Positions 16,346 through 27,100 of a stretch of 58,350 nt of DNA are shown here, piece after piece. The stretch is from Streptomyces bikiniensis (GTDB lineage Bacteria > Actinomycetota > Actinomycetes > Streptomycetales > Streptomycetaceae). The translations under genes and the position numbers were made by a program. The notes below the pieces were generated by a model, which was not told where the DNA came from, searched no databases, and saw nothing but the letters and a program-made list of their open reading frames with translations. The stretch spans positions 1-58,350 of the forward strand of contig JNWL01000050.1 in the NCBI GenBank assembly GCA_000716465.1. The letters are read 5' to 3'. Every line of letters begins with the position of its first letter. The first letter of the stretch is position 1.

Positions 16346-17025
16346 CTCGTTCCCGCCTCCAGATGGGTGTGCACCCGGCGCAGCAGCGAGGAGAGGAGCA
16401 GGCGCTCCTCCGCGTCGAGGGGGGCGAGGACCTCGTCGTCCGCCGAGGCGATGTCCGCGCCGAGTTCGGCCAGGGCGGAGCCGCCCTCGGGGGTCAGGCG
16501 CACCACGATCCGGCGCCGGTCCTCGGGGTCGCGGTCGCACTCCACGCACCCCGTCTTGACGAGGTCGTCGACGATCCGCACCAGGTCGCTGGCGTTCATG
16601 TCGAGCCGCGCGGCGAGGACGGTCTTCATCTGGGGGCCCAGATCGGAGAGGAGGGCGAGCACGGTGAGGTGCCAGAGCCTTAATCCCCGTGCGGTCAGCC
16701 GGTCCTGGAGCCTACGCCGCGCGGCCTTGCCGAGCGCGTACATCAGGTACGCGTTGAGGCCGAGCACGCTGGGCGGCGTCATGCTCAGGGAGGGCGGACC
16801 CGCGGCCGCCGGGCGGTCCGCGCCGGCCTCCGGGGCCGCGGCCCCGACGACGGCGCCGGCAGGGGCGGTGCCGGTGGCGGGCGGGGCGGTGAGGAGCGTC
16901 AGGTCGGCGCCCGTGAGGCCCTTGAGCACCTGCGCCCAGTCGGTCGGCATGTTCGATATGCCGACCACGGCGAACCGCGCGCCGTCCGGGCCGTGTGCGG
17001 TGCCGGAGTAGACCGGTTGCTCCAT
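16327..17025 (-). CDS. MarR-family regulator with N-terminal extension
   Basis: A 232-residue protein. Residues about 90-225 are a MarR winged helix: LRLWHLTVLALLSDL, MNASDLVRIVDDLVKTG (recognition region) and DPEDRRRIVVRLTPEG (the wing). The first 60 residues are not part of a normal MarR protein and are followed by an Ala/Pro-rich linker. The ATG is supported by GAGGAA six bases upstream, so the extension looks real, although an internal Met (SLSMTPPS) could also serve. It lies between uptake operon 2 and the formyltransferase. A GTTGGG-type palindrome upstream may be its own operator. The ligand is unknown. Confidence 0.82.
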   Translation of the reverse strand: MEQPVYSGTAHGPDGARFAVVGISNMPTDWAQVLKGLTGADLTLLTAPPATGTAPAGAVVGAAAPEAGADRPAAAGPPSLSMTPPSVLGLNAYLMYALGKAARRRLQDRLTARGLRLWHLTVLALLSDLGPQMKTVLAARLDMNASDLVRIVDDLVKTGCVECDRDPEDRRRIVVRLTPEGGSALAELGADIASADDEVLAPLDAEERLLLSSLLRRVHTHLEAGTRTAARP

Positions 17026-17059
17026 TGCTGTTCCTCGCTGTCCACGTGCGGTGGGGCGG

Positions 17060-17106
17060 CCCCCAACTACCCTGTTCTGGTTGGGGGTTGGGTGTCCTTA
17101 ACCCAA
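17060..17106. promoter_or_regulatory. Nested inverted repeats upstream of the MarR gene
   Basis: CCCCCAAC (17060-17067) pairs with GTTGGGGG (17080-17087). Directly after it, TTGGGT (17088-17093) pairs with ACCCAA (17101-17106) across 7 bases. The shared GTTGGG half-sites 35-80 bases before the MarR start suggest an autoregulatory operator; the first repeat could also act as a terminator for a leftward transcript. Confidence 0.45.
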
Positions 17107-17174
17107 TGTCGTCCCACGGTACCGGCCCGCCCCGGGACCGTCCGGGGCGGGCCGGAGTTCCTGCTGACCGGCCG

Positions 17175-18122
17175 TCAGGGACGGGCGGTCAGATAGCCCC
17201 CCATGGAGGTGAAGTACTCCGTGGCGGGCAGTTCCCGGCCGTCCGCGGTCCGGACGCGGGTGATCGCGAGGCCGTGGTTGCGGCCGGTGCGGGCGTCGGC
17301 GCCGGCGACGATCACCACGCCCTCGCCCTCCCGGTAGAAGATCCGCCCCGGGGTGCCGCCGTAGCGCCCCTCGGAGACGGTGGCGGAGACGACTTCGAGC
17401 CGCTCGCCCCGGTGGAAGGTGAAGGCGCTGGGGTACGGCGCGGACTGGGCGCGGACCAGGCGCTCCAGGACCTCGGCGGGCCAGGTCCAGTCGATCCGGA
17501 CGTCCTCCTCGGCCCGCTTGTGGAAGAAGGTGGCCTGCGACCGGTCCTGCGGGGTGAACTCCGCCCGCCCCGAGGCGATCAGGTCGAGCGCGCCGACGGT
17601 GACCGGGGCGATGAGGTCGACGGTCTTGTGGAAGAGGTCGGTGGCCGTGTCCTGCGGCCCGACCGCGACCGCCCGCTGGAGGACGATGTCGCCGGCGTCC
17701 AGCACCTCGTCCATCATGTGGGCGGTGACGCCGACTTCGGTCTCGCCGTTGATCAGGGCCCAGATGAGGGGGGAGAAACCGGCGTACTTCGGCAGGAGGG
17801 AGTCGTGGACGTTCAGGGTGCCGTACCGGGGCAGCGTGTAGACGCGCGGCGGGATCCAGGTGCGCCAGTTGTTGGCGACGATGATGTCCGGGTCGGCCTC
17901 CTTGAGCAGCCTGAACAGCTCCTCGTCGTCGGGCCGGTTGCGGATGACCACGGGGACGCCGTGCTCCTCGGCCAGGTCGGCGACGGAGTCGCTCCAGATC
18001 TTCTCGTAGGCGTGCTCGCTCTTCGGGTGGGTCACCACCGTCACGACGTCGTGCTCGGAGTCCAGGAGCGCCTGCAGGGTGCGATGGCCCCAGGTCTGAT
18101 AGCCGAACATGACGACCCGCAT
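17175..18122 (-). CDS. N5-hydroxyornithine formyltransferase, CchA-like
   Basis: A 315-residue Fmt-like enzyme. The formyltransferase core has GTLNVHDSLLPKYAGFSP and VLDAGD, giving the catalytic Asn104, His106 and Asp142. The C-terminal half is the substrate-binding OB-like domain. It resembles CchA-type proteins that transfer formyl from N10-formyl-THF to N5-hydroxyornithine rather than to methionyl-tRNA. A GTG three bases after AGGAGG is an alternative start, but the ATG six bases further (spacing 9) gives the usual MRVVMFGYQTWG start. It is divergent from the N-monooxygenase, with an iron box for each. Confidence 0.9.
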   Translation of the reverse strand: MRVVMFGYQTWGHRTLQALLDSEHDVVTVVTHPKSEHAYEKIWSDSVADLAEEHGVPVVIRNRPDDEELFRLLKEADPDIIVANNWRTWIPPRVYTLPRYGTLNVHDSLLPKYAGFSPLIWALINGETEVGVTAHMMDEVLDAGDIVLQRAVAVGPQDTATDLFHKTVDLIAPVTVGALDLIASGRAEFTPQDRSQATFFHKRAEEDVRIDWTWPAEVLERLVRAQSAPYPSAFTFHRGERLEVVSATVSEGRYGGTPGRIFYREGEGVVIVAGADARTGRNHGLAITRVRTADGRELPATEYFTSMGGYLTARP

Positions 18123-18179
18123 GGGCACGTTCCTCCTAGGGGGAGCGGTGGACCGCCGAAGCGGTGGAGCACTCTAAAG

Positions 18180-18198
18180 TAAAGCAAGGCTAACCTAA
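18180..18198. promoter_or_regulatory. Iron box of the formyltransferase
   Basis: TAAAGCAAGGCTAACCTAA matches 15/19; the right half is perfect. It lies 57 bases before the leftward formyltransferase ATG. Confidence 0.8.
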
Positions 18199-18282
18199 GG
18201 ATGCAACGAGGCCTATTTACCGGCCAGTTGACCGGTTCGGCATGGCTCATGTCCGATTCGTCCCATCGACAGCTCAGGCGGA

Positions 18283-18301
18283 TCAGGTTAGCTTTACCTA
18301 A
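18283..18301. promoter_or_regulatory. Iron box of the monooxygenase-NRPS operon
   Basis: TCAGGTTAGCTTTACCTAA matches 15/19. It lies about 100 bases before the rightward monooxygenase ATG and is the only iron box seen upstream of the NRPS. Confidence 0.78.
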
Positions 18302-18403
18302 GTTCGGGTCGGTGATGCGATGTCGCCGGTGTGCCCGGACTCCGCCGTTCCCCACGCCTGACAGCACGCCTGACAGGCGGCTGTCCCGCACGATGGGAGT
18401 GAC

Positions 18404-19756
18404 ATGTCTCAGGCTCTTCCTGACGACGCACCGCTGATCCACGACCTCATAGGAATCGGCTTCGGGCCGTCCAACGTGGCCATGGCGATCGCGCTCAGCG
18501 AGCACAACGCGAGCGTCGGAAGAGAGGACACGGTCACCGCCCACTTCTTCGAGCGGCAGCCCCGCTTCGGCTGGCACCGGGGCATGCTCATCGACGACGC
18601 CACCATGCAGGTCTCCTTCCTCAAGGACCTGGTGACCCTGCGGAACCCGAGCAGCGAGTACACCTTCCTGCGCTACCTGCAGAGCAAGGGCCGGCTCATC
18701 GACTTCGTCAACCACAAGAACCTCTTCCCGCTGCGCGTCGAGTTCCACGACTACTTCGAGTGGGCGGCGGCCAAGGTCGACGACATGGTCTCCTACGGCC
18801 ACGAGGTCGTCTCCGTGGACCCCGTCGTCCGCGACGGCGTGATCGAGTACCTGGACGTGACCGCCCGCTCCGGCGACGAGACCGTGGTCCACCGGGCCCG
18901 CAACCTCGTCGTCGGCACCGGCCTGCGCCCGCTCATGCCCGAGGGCGTCGAGCGCGGCGACCGCGTCTGGCACAACTCCGAACTGCTCGCCAGGGTCGAC
19001 GGCCTGGAGGGCACCGACCCCGCCCGCTTCGTCGTCGTCGGCGCCGGCCAGAGCGCCGCCGAGAACGTCGCCTACCTCCACCGCCGCTTCCCGGACGCCG
19101 AGATCTGCGCCGTCTTCTCGCGCTACGGCTACAGCCCCGCCGACGACAGCGGTTTCGCCAACCGCATCTTCGACCCCGCGGCGGTCGACGAGTACTACAC
19201 GGCGCCCGACGACATCAAGCGCAAGCTGATGGAGTACCACGGCAACACCAACTACTCCGTGGTGGACATCGACCTCATCGACGACCTCTACCGGCAGGCC
19301 TACCAGGAGAAGGTCCTCGGCACCGAGCGGCTGCGCTTCGTCAACGTGTCCCGCCTCACCGGGGTCGAGGAGCGCCCGGACGGCGTCCGCGCCACCGTCG
19401 CCAACCTCGTCACCGGCGAGGACACCGTCCTCGACGCCGACGTGGTGGTCTTCGCCACCGGCTACCGGCAGGCCGACGCCCTCGGCCTCCTCGGCGACGT
19501 CGCGGACCGCTGCCACCGCGACGGGTCCGGCCGCGTCCGCGTCGAGCGCGACTACCGCGTCACCACCGACCCCGAACTGCGCTGCGGCATCTACCTCCAG
19601 GGCGGCACCGAGCACACCCACGGCATCACGTCTTCCCTGCTCTCCAACACCGCGATCAGGGTCGGCGAGATCCTGGAGTCCATCCTCGAACGGGGACCGG
19701 GGGACTCCTCCGACCCGGTCCGCCCGATCGCCGGCGGCATCGGCACGAGCCGCTAG
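18404..19756 (+). CDS. L-ornithine N5-monooxygenase, CchB/PvdA-like
   Basis: A 450-residue flavin N-hydroxylating monooxygenase. The FAD motif GIGFGPSN is at residues 17-24, MQVSFLKDLVTLRNPSSEYTF is the substrate and flavin region, the NADPH motif VVGAGQSAAE is at 211-220, and the late ATGY is at 351-354. It hydroxylates the side-chain amine of ornithine (lysine less likely) before loading on the NRPS. The A3 code, which matches hydroxyornithine, and the adjacent formyltransferase support ornithine as substrate. It is the first gene of the rightward NRPS operon. Confidence 0.95.
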   Translation: MSQALPDDAPLIHDLIGIGFGPSNVAMAIALSEHNASVGREDTVTAHFFERQPRFGWHRGMLIDDATMQVSFLKDLVTLRNPSSEYTFLRYLQSKGRLIDFVNHKNLFPLRVEFHDYFEWAAAKVDDMVSYGHEVVSVDPVVRDGVIEYLDVTARSGDETVVHRARNLVVGTGLRPLMPEGVERGDRVWHNSELLARVDGLEGTDPARFVVVGAGQSAAENVAYLHRRFPDAEICAVFSRYGYSPADDSGFANRIFDPAAVDEYYTAPDDIKRKLMEYHGNTNYSVVDIDLIDDLYRQAYQEKVLGTERLRFVNVSRLTGVEERPDGVRATVANLVTGEDTVLDADVVVFATGYRQADALGLLGDVADRCHRDGSGRVRVERDYRVTTDPELRCGIYLQGGTEHTHGITSSLLSNTAIRVGEILESILERGPGDSSDPVRPIAGGIGTSR

Positions 19757-19914
19757 CCGCCGGCCGCGCCGGACCCGCTCCACCGGCCCACCGGACCGGC
19801 CGCACGGCCCCGGGCGCCCCTCGGTTCCACCCCCCCACACACCGCCGCGCACCACCGGCAGCGCCTCGGCCGGACGCGCGGCAGCACCGTGAAGTCCCCG
19901 TGAAAGGAACACAC

Positions 19915-20973
19915 GTGTCCACTGGTACACGCCCCGCCCTGGCGCGGTTCGCCGGAAACATCCCCCGCGCGGCCGTCGCCGTCGCCGCCGCGCTCGCTCT
20001 GGCCGCCTGTGGGAGCGGCACGGAGAAGACCGAGGGGGCCGCCAAGCCGTCGGGCGGGCCGAGCGCGAGCACGTCGTCCGCCGGCGCCTTCCCGGTGACC
20101 GTCGAGCACAAGTACGGCAGCACGACCATCGACGCCGAGCCGAAGAAGGTCGTCACGCTCGGCCTCTCCGACCAGGACGCGGTGCTCGCCCTGGGCGTCA
20201 AGCCGGTCGGCTCGGTGGACTGGTTCAAGGAGAAGCCGTACGGCAAGTGGCCGTGGACCAGGGACAAGTGGGGCTCGACCCCGCCGCAGATCGTCGGCGA
20301 GCGCGACGAGTACAACATCGAGAAGATCGCGGCCCTCAAGCCGGACCTGATCGTCGCCCAGTACTCGGGCATGAAGAAGGAGCAGTACGACACCCTCTCC
20401 AAGATCGCCAAGGTCGTCGCCCAGCCCAAGGAGCACCCCGACTACGGCGCCCCCTGGCAGGTCATGACCCGCCAGATCGGCAAGGCGCTCGGCAAGACCC
20501 CCGAGACCGAGAAGCTGATCACCGACGTCGACGCCCGCTTCAAGGCCGTCCGGGACAAGCACCCCGAGTGGGCGGGCAAGACCCTGACCGTGGCCGACAG
20601 CTTCGAGGCCGGAAAGTACTCGGCCTTCACGAAGACCGACCCCAAGGCGATCTTCTTCTCCGAGCTCGGCTTCACGCTGAAGCCCGAGATCGACGCCCTC
20701 GCCAAGCCGGGCTGGAACGTCGCCGAGCTCAGCGCCGAGAAGCTGAACGTGCTGGAGGCCGACCGCCTCGTCTGGGTCACCTCCAGCACCGGGGCCAACG
20801 AGCGCATCAAGGCCGAGCCGCTCTACAGGAAGCTGAAGGTCAGCCAGGAGAAGCGCGACCTGTTCGTGCCCTACCAGGACCCGGACGTCGGCGCCGCCTT
20901 CTCCTTCAACACGGTCCTCTCGATCCCCTACGCGATCGACGAGATCGAGCCGCTCCTGACGGCCGTCAAGTAA
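19915..20973 (+). CDS. Ferric-siderophore-binding lipoprotein (orphan, NRPS-linked)
   Basis: A 352-residue binding protein of the FecB/CchF type. The signal peptide ends LALAAC (lipobox), followed by a Ser/Gly-rich linker. The mature domain has KKVVTLGLSDQDAVLALGVKPVGS and LKPDLIVAQYSG. The GTG at 19915, with GGA six bases upstream, is preferred over the GTG five codons earlier. It has no permease or ATPase beside it. The permease-ATPase set at 39427-42460 lacks a binding protein, so the two probably work together, with this protein specific for the siderophore made by the next gene. Confidence 0.9.
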   Translation: MSTGTRPALARFAGNIPRAAVAVAAALALAACGSGTEKTEGAAKPSGGPSASTSSAGAFPVTVEHKYGSTTIDAEPKKVVTLGLSDQDAVLALGVKPVGSVDWFKEKPYGKWPWTRDKWGSTPPQIVGERDEYNIEKIAALKPDLIVAQYSGMKKEQYDTLSKIAKVVAQPKEHPDYGAPWQVMTRQIGKALGKTPETEKLITDVDARFKAVRDKHPEWAGKTLTVADSFEAGKYSAFTKTDPKAIFFSELGFTLKPEIDALAKPGWNVAELSAEKLNVLEADRLVWVTSSTGANERIKAEPLYRKLKVSQEKRDLFVPYQDPDVGAAFSFNTVLSIPYAIDEIEPLLTAVK

Positions 20974-20994
20974 CCGCCGGCCCCCTCCGCACCC

Positions 20995-21038
20995 CTCCGC
21001 CCGTCCGTCGCCCGCCACCGGCCGGCGGACGGGCGGAG
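20995..21038. terminator. Hairpin between binding-protein and NRPS genes
   Basis: 13-base perfect arms CTCCGCCCGTCCG / CGGACGGGCGGAG with an 18-base loop. It sits inside the presumed operon, so it may attenuate transcription or protect the upstream message rather than stop it completely. No separate promoter for the NRPS is obvious. Confidence 0.55.
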
Positions 21039-21105
21039 TGCGCACGGGCGGCCGCGCCCCGCTCCACCCCACCGACGCACCACCAGGGAAAGGCATCCTC
21101 GAACG

Positions 21106-24100
21106 ATGTTTGACGCCGAGTCGGACCGGACGACCGCCGCCGGACTCCCCCTCGCGGGCGGACAGTCCGGAATCTGGCTGGCCCAGCAGATCGAGCCGGA
21201 CGGCTCGGCCTATCACATCGCGTTCGTCCTGAGACTCCGCGGAGACATCGACCCCGACCGCCTCGCGACCGCCGTCCGGCGGGCCGTGGAGGAGGCGGAG
21301 AGCCTGCACGTCCGGATCATCGACGCCGACGGCACCCCGCGCCAGATCCCCACCCGCTTCCCCGTCGAGGTGGCCCACGTCGACCTGCGGGGCGAGACCG
21401 ACCCGGAGGCGGCCGCCCACCGCTGGATGGAAGCCGACCGCGACCGCCCCGCCGGCCTCGCCCCCCTCGCCGGCCCCGGCCGCCCCACCGACCGCGACCG
21501 CCCCGCCGACCGCGACCGCTCTACCGGCCGTGACCCCCTCGCCGGCCCCGACCGCCCCGCCGACCCGGTCGGCGGCCCGCTGTTCGCCCAGGCCCTCCTC
21601 CGGCTCGCCGACGACCGGATCTGGTGGTACCAGCGCTACCACCACCTCCTGATCGACGGCGCCGGCGTCGCCCTGATCAGCCGCCGCGCCGGCGACCTGC
21701 ACACCCTCGGCGACGCGGCCCCGGCCCCCGACTGGTCCCTGACCCGGCTCGTCGCCGCCGACACCGCGTACACCTCCTCCGAGCAGCACGCGGCGGACCG
21801 CGCGTACTGGCGGGAGCGGATGGCCGGCCGGCCCGAACCCGTCCGCCTCGTCCCGCGCACGACCGCCCCCATGCGCCGCCGCGTCCGCGACACCGCCGTC
21901 CTCGGCCCCGAGACCGTCGCCCGGCTGTGCGCCCGCGCGGACGAGGCCGGCGTGCCCCCGTCCCGCCTCCTGCTCACCGCCGCCGCCGTCCATCTGCACC
22001 GCGCCACCGGCGAACGGGACCTCGTGCTCGGCCTCCCCGTCACCGCCCGCCGGGACCCCGCGACCCGGGACGTTCCCGGCATGGTCTCCAACATCCTGCC
22101 GCTGCGCCTCGCCGTCCGCCCCGACACCACCGCCGCCCGGCTCCTGGACACCGTCGCCACGGCCGTCTCCGAACTCCTCGCCCACAGCCGCTACCGTGCC
22201 GAGGACCTCGCCAGGGACCTCGGCCTCACCGACGGCGTACGGGAACTCGTCGGCCCCACCGTCAACGTCCTGCCCCAGCCCGACGGCGTCCGCTTCGACG
22301 GCGCCGAGGCCGAGTTCGTCCCGCACTGGCTCGGCCCGGTCGGCGACCTGACCCTCACCTTCGGCGACCCCGGGGGCCCCGAAGGCCTCCGCGTCCACTT
22401 CGACGCGGACGCCGACGCCTGCGACGGGGCGGCCCTCGCCGGGCACCGGCGGCACTTCCTCGCCGTCCTGGACGCCCTCACCGAGGACCCCGACCGGCCC
22501 GTCGGACACATCGAACTGACCTCCCCGGAGGAACGCGCCCGGCTGCTCGGCGAGTTCGGCGCCTCGCCCCGGCCCGCCCCCGAGACGACCTGGCCCGCCG
22601 CCTTCGCCGAGCGGGTCCGCCTCGCCCCCGACGCCGTCGCCCTCGTCTGCGAGGACCAGGAGCTGACGTACGCCGAGCTGGACGCCGCCGCGAACCGCCT
22701 CGCCCGGCTCCTCGCCGCCCGGGGCGCCGGCCCCGAGGACGTCGTCGCCGTCGCCCTGCCCCGCTCCCCGGACCTGGTCGTCGCCCTCCTCGCCGTCATG
22801 AAGGCAGGCGCCGCCTACCTGCCGCTCGACGCCGACCACCCCCGGGACCGCATCGCCTACATGCTGGAGGACGCAGGCGCCCGCACGGTCGTCACCACCC
22901 GCGCACTGTCCGGCGCCCTGCCCGACGCGCCCGGCACCGCCCGCGTCCTGCTCGACGACCCGGCCACCGCCGCCGAACTCGCCGCCCTCGACCCGGCGGA
23001 CCCCGCCGTCCCCGTGACGCTCGACCACGCCGCGTACGTCATCTACACCTCGGGCTCCACCGGCCGCCCCAAGGGCGTCGTCGTCTCCCACGACGGCGTC
23101 GGCAGCCTGATCGCCACCGCCACCGACCGCATCGGCGTCACCGCCGACAGCCGGATCGTGCAGTTCGCCTCCGCCGGCTTCGACGTCACCGTCTGGGACC
23201 TCGTCATGTCCCTGTGCGTCGGCGGCCGGGCGATCCTCGTCCCCACCGAGCGCCGCGTCGCCGGACCGGCCCTCACGGACTACATCGCCCGCCACCGCGC
23301 CACCCACATGATCCTGCCGCCCTCCCTCGTCTCCGCGCTGCCGCCGGAGTGCGACCTGCCCGACGGCTCCGTCCTCGTCGTCGGCACGGAGGCCGTCCCC
23401 GGCGAACTCGTCGCCCGCTGGGCCGGACGCGTCCGGGTCGTCGTCGCCTACGGCCTCACCGAGGCCACCGTCAACTCCACCCTCTGGCCCGCCGACGCCG
23501 ACCGCCCCGGTCCCGCCCCCATCGGCCGCCCCGACCCCAACACCCGCGCCTACGTCCTCGACACGGCCCTGCGGCCCGTCCCCGCCGGCGCCGAGGGCGA
23601 GCTGTACGTCGGCGGGCGCGGCCTCGCCCGCGGCTACCTGGGCCGCCCCGGACTCACCGCGGAGCGCTTCGTCGCCGACCCGTACGCCGACGAGCCCGGC
23701 GCCCGCATGTACCGCACCGGCGACCGGGTCCGCTGGAGCCACGACGGCAACCTCGAATTCCTCGGCCGCGCCGACGGCCAGATCAAGATCCGCGGCCACC
23801 GCGTCGAACCCGGCGAGGTCGAGAGCGCCTTCATGGCCTGCCCCGGCATCGCCCAGGCCGCCGTCCTGGCCCGCGACGACCACCGGGGCGTCAAGCGGCT
23901 CGTCGGCTACCTCGTGGCCGCGGCCGGCACGGACGCGGAGGCGGCCGACGCCGCCGTCGCCGGGGCGCGCGCCCGGATCGCCGCGACCCTCCCCGCCCCC
24001 ATGGTCCCCTCCGCCCTCGTCCGCCTCGACGGACCCCTGCCGCTCACCCCCAACGGCAAGCTCGACCGCCGCGCCCTGCCCGAGCCCCGGTGGACCGCCC

Positions 24101-27100
24101 TGGCCGGCGACGACGCCCCCACCACCCCCGCCGAGACCGCGCTCGCCGCCCTCTTCGCCGAGGTCCTGGGCCTGCCGTCGGTCGGCGTCCACGACAGCTT
24201 CTTCGAACTGGGCGGCGACAGCATCGTCGCGATCCAGCTCGTCAACCGCGCCCGCGCCACCGGCCTCGCGCTCACCCCGCGCGACGTCTTCCGGCTCCGC
24301 ACGGTCGCCGCCCTCGCCGCGCACGCCGCCCCGGCCACCGGGGGGCCCGCGCCGCTCCCGGCCACCGCCCTCGACGAGGACGCCCTGCCCGTCGCACCGC
24401 TCCAGGAGGGCTTCTTCTTCCACGCGGTGTACGACGAGGACGCCGACGACCTGTACGTGGTCCAGGAACTCCTGGACCTCGCGGGACCCGTCGACCCGGA
24501 CCGGCTGCGCGACGCCCTCCGACTGCTCCTCGACCGCCACCCGCTGCTGCGCGCCTCCTTCCGGCAGCTGCCCGGCGGCGAGGTCGTCCAGCGGCTCGCG
24601 GACCGCGCGGTCCTCCCCTGGTACGAGGCGGACACGGCCCGCACCGGCCTGGACGAGATCCTGCGACAGGACCGGGACCGGGGCTTCGACCTCGCCGAAC
24701 CGCCGCTGCTGCGCGCCACCCTGGTCCGCGACGGACACCGCCACCGGCTCCTGCTCACCCTGCACCACATCGTCGCCGACGCCTGGTCCGTCACCGTCCT
24801 GCTGCGCGAACTGACCGCCGCGTACGCCGGGGAGACCCTGCCCGCGCCCGCCGACCCGCGCCCCTACCTGGCCTGGCTGGCCGCGCGCGACCGCGACGCC
24901 GCCCGCGCCGCCTGGCGCGAGGCGCTGACCGGCCTGGAGGAACCGACGCGGCTCCCCCTCCTCGCCGGGCCCCCCGCCGGGGGCGGCGCGGACACCCCCC
25001 GCACCCGGACCGAGCGCGTCGACGTGCGCCTGCCCGAAGCCCTCACCGCCGAACTGACCGCCCGCGCCCGCCGCGAGGGCCTCACCCTGAGCACCGTCCT
25101 GAACGGCGCCTGGGCCCTGCTCCTCGGCGGCCTGACCGGCTCACGGGACGTCGTCTTCGGCACCACCGTCTCCGGCCGCACCACCGAGGTCGAGGGCCTG
25201 GACGCGGCCGTGGGCCTCTTCGTCAACACCGTCCCCGTCCGTGTCCGGACGCGCCCCGACGAACCCCTCGCGGAGCTGCTGCGCCGCGTCCAGGACGACC
25301 ACGCGGCCCTCCTCGACCACCACCACCTCGGCCTCGCCGACATCCAGCGCCTCGCGGGCGGCGGCGAACTCTTCGACACCCTCGTCGTCCTGGAGAACCA
25401 CCCGGCCGGCGCCCCCGCCCGTGAACCGCTCGTCACCGGCACCGAAGTGCTCGACGCCGTCCACTACCCGCTCGCGCTCGTCGCCGAGCCCCGCGACGGG
25501 CACCTGTCGCTCCGCTTCACCCACGACCCGGCCCGCCTCGACCGGCTGACCGTCGCCGTCCTCGCGCGCCGCTTCGAGGCGCTGCTGCGCGCCTTCGCCG
25601 CCGACCCCGCCCGCCCGATCGCCCGCATCGGTCTCCTCTCGGACCGGGAGGCGGAACGGCTCGCCGCACTGAACGCCACGGACCGCCCGCTGCCCGCCCC
25701 GGACGCCACCCTCGCCTCGCTCTTCGCCGCGCAGGTGGCCCGGACCCCCGACGCGCCCGCCGTCGTGTACGAGGGCACCACCCTCACGTACGCGGAACTC
25801 GACCGCCGTGCCGAGGCCCTCGCCCGGCGGCTGCGGGCCCGGGGCGCGGGCCCCGAGGAGTTCGTCGCCGTCGCGGTGCCCCGCTCGGCGGAGCTGGTGG
25901 TCGCCCTCCTCGGCGTCCACAAGGCGGGCGCCGCCTACCTGCCCGTCGACCTCGACCACCCCGCCGACCGGATCGCGTTCGTGCTCGCGGACTCCGGCGC
26001 GCGCACGGTCGTCACCACCGCCGGGGCCGCCGACCGGCTCCCCGACGCCCCGGGTCCCGCCCCCGTCCTCGTGGACCGCGAGGAGGAGGCCCCGGACCTG
26101 CCCCGCACGGACGCGCCTCGCACGGATCTGCCCCACACGGACGCACCCCGCACGGACGCGGGCCCCGACCACCCCGCGTACCTCATCCACACCTCCGGCT
26201 CCACCGGCCGCCCCAAGGGCGTCGCCGTCACCCACCGGGCGATCGTCAACCGCCTCGCCTGGATGCAGGGGGAGTACGGGCTGACCGCCGACGACCGGGT
26301 CCTGCAGAAGACCCCGGCGAGCTTCGACGTGTCCGTGTGGGAGTTCTTCTGGGCCCTGACCGAGGGCGCCGCCGTCGTCCTCGCCCGCCCCGACGGCCAC
26401 CGCGACCCCGGCTACCTGGCCGACCTGGTCCGCGCCGAGCGGATCACCACCCTGCACTTCGTCCCCTCGATGCTGGCCGCCTTCGTCCAGGCCCTGGAGG
26501 CCGCGCCCGGCGGCCCCGACTGGGCGGCGACCCTGCGCCGGGCCTTCTGCAGCGGCGAGGCGCTCACCGGCCCCGACGCCCGCCGCTGGGCGGAGCTGAC
26601 CTCCCGCCCCGGCCGGGGACCCGTACCGCTGCACAACCTGTACGGACCCACCGAGGCCGCCGTCGACGTCACGCACTTCCCGTACGAGGGCGCCGACGAG
26701 CCCGCCGTCCCGATCGGCCGGCCCGTCTGGAACACGCGCCTGTACGTGCTCGACCCCTTCCTGCGGCCCGTCCCGGACGGCGTGCCCGGCGAGCTGTACC
26801 TCGCCGGGGTCCAGCTGGCGCGCGGCTACCACGGCCGGCACGCCCTGACCGCCGAGCGGTTCGTCGCCGACCCCTTCGGGGCGCCCGGCAGCCGCATGTA
26901 CCGCACCGGCGACCTCGTCCGCCGCCGGGCCGACGGCGCCGTCGAATACCTCGGCCGCACCGACCGGCAGGTCAAGATCCGCGGCAACCGCGTCGAACCC
27001 GGCGAGATCGAGACCGCCCTCGCCGGCCTGCCCGGTGTCGCCCGCGCGGCCGTGATCGTCCGCGACGGCGCCCTCCTCGGCTACGCGGTGCCCGCCCCCG

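Noticed and set aside
17175..18122. Methionyl-tRNA formyltransferase (fmt) identity
   Set aside because: The catalytic core is shared, but the start MRVVMFGYQTWG, the iron box and the divergent N-monooxygenase point to a hydroxyornithine formyltransferase.
20995..21038. Separate promoter for the NRPS gene
   Set aside because: Only a hairpin is visible in the 132-base gap. No iron box or convincing promoter hexamers could be found, so operon transcription from 18283 is preferred.
19753..24768. A 1671-codon leftward frame
   Set aside because: Shadow of the binding-protein and NRPS genes; repetitive Gly/Val/Asp composition and no motifs.
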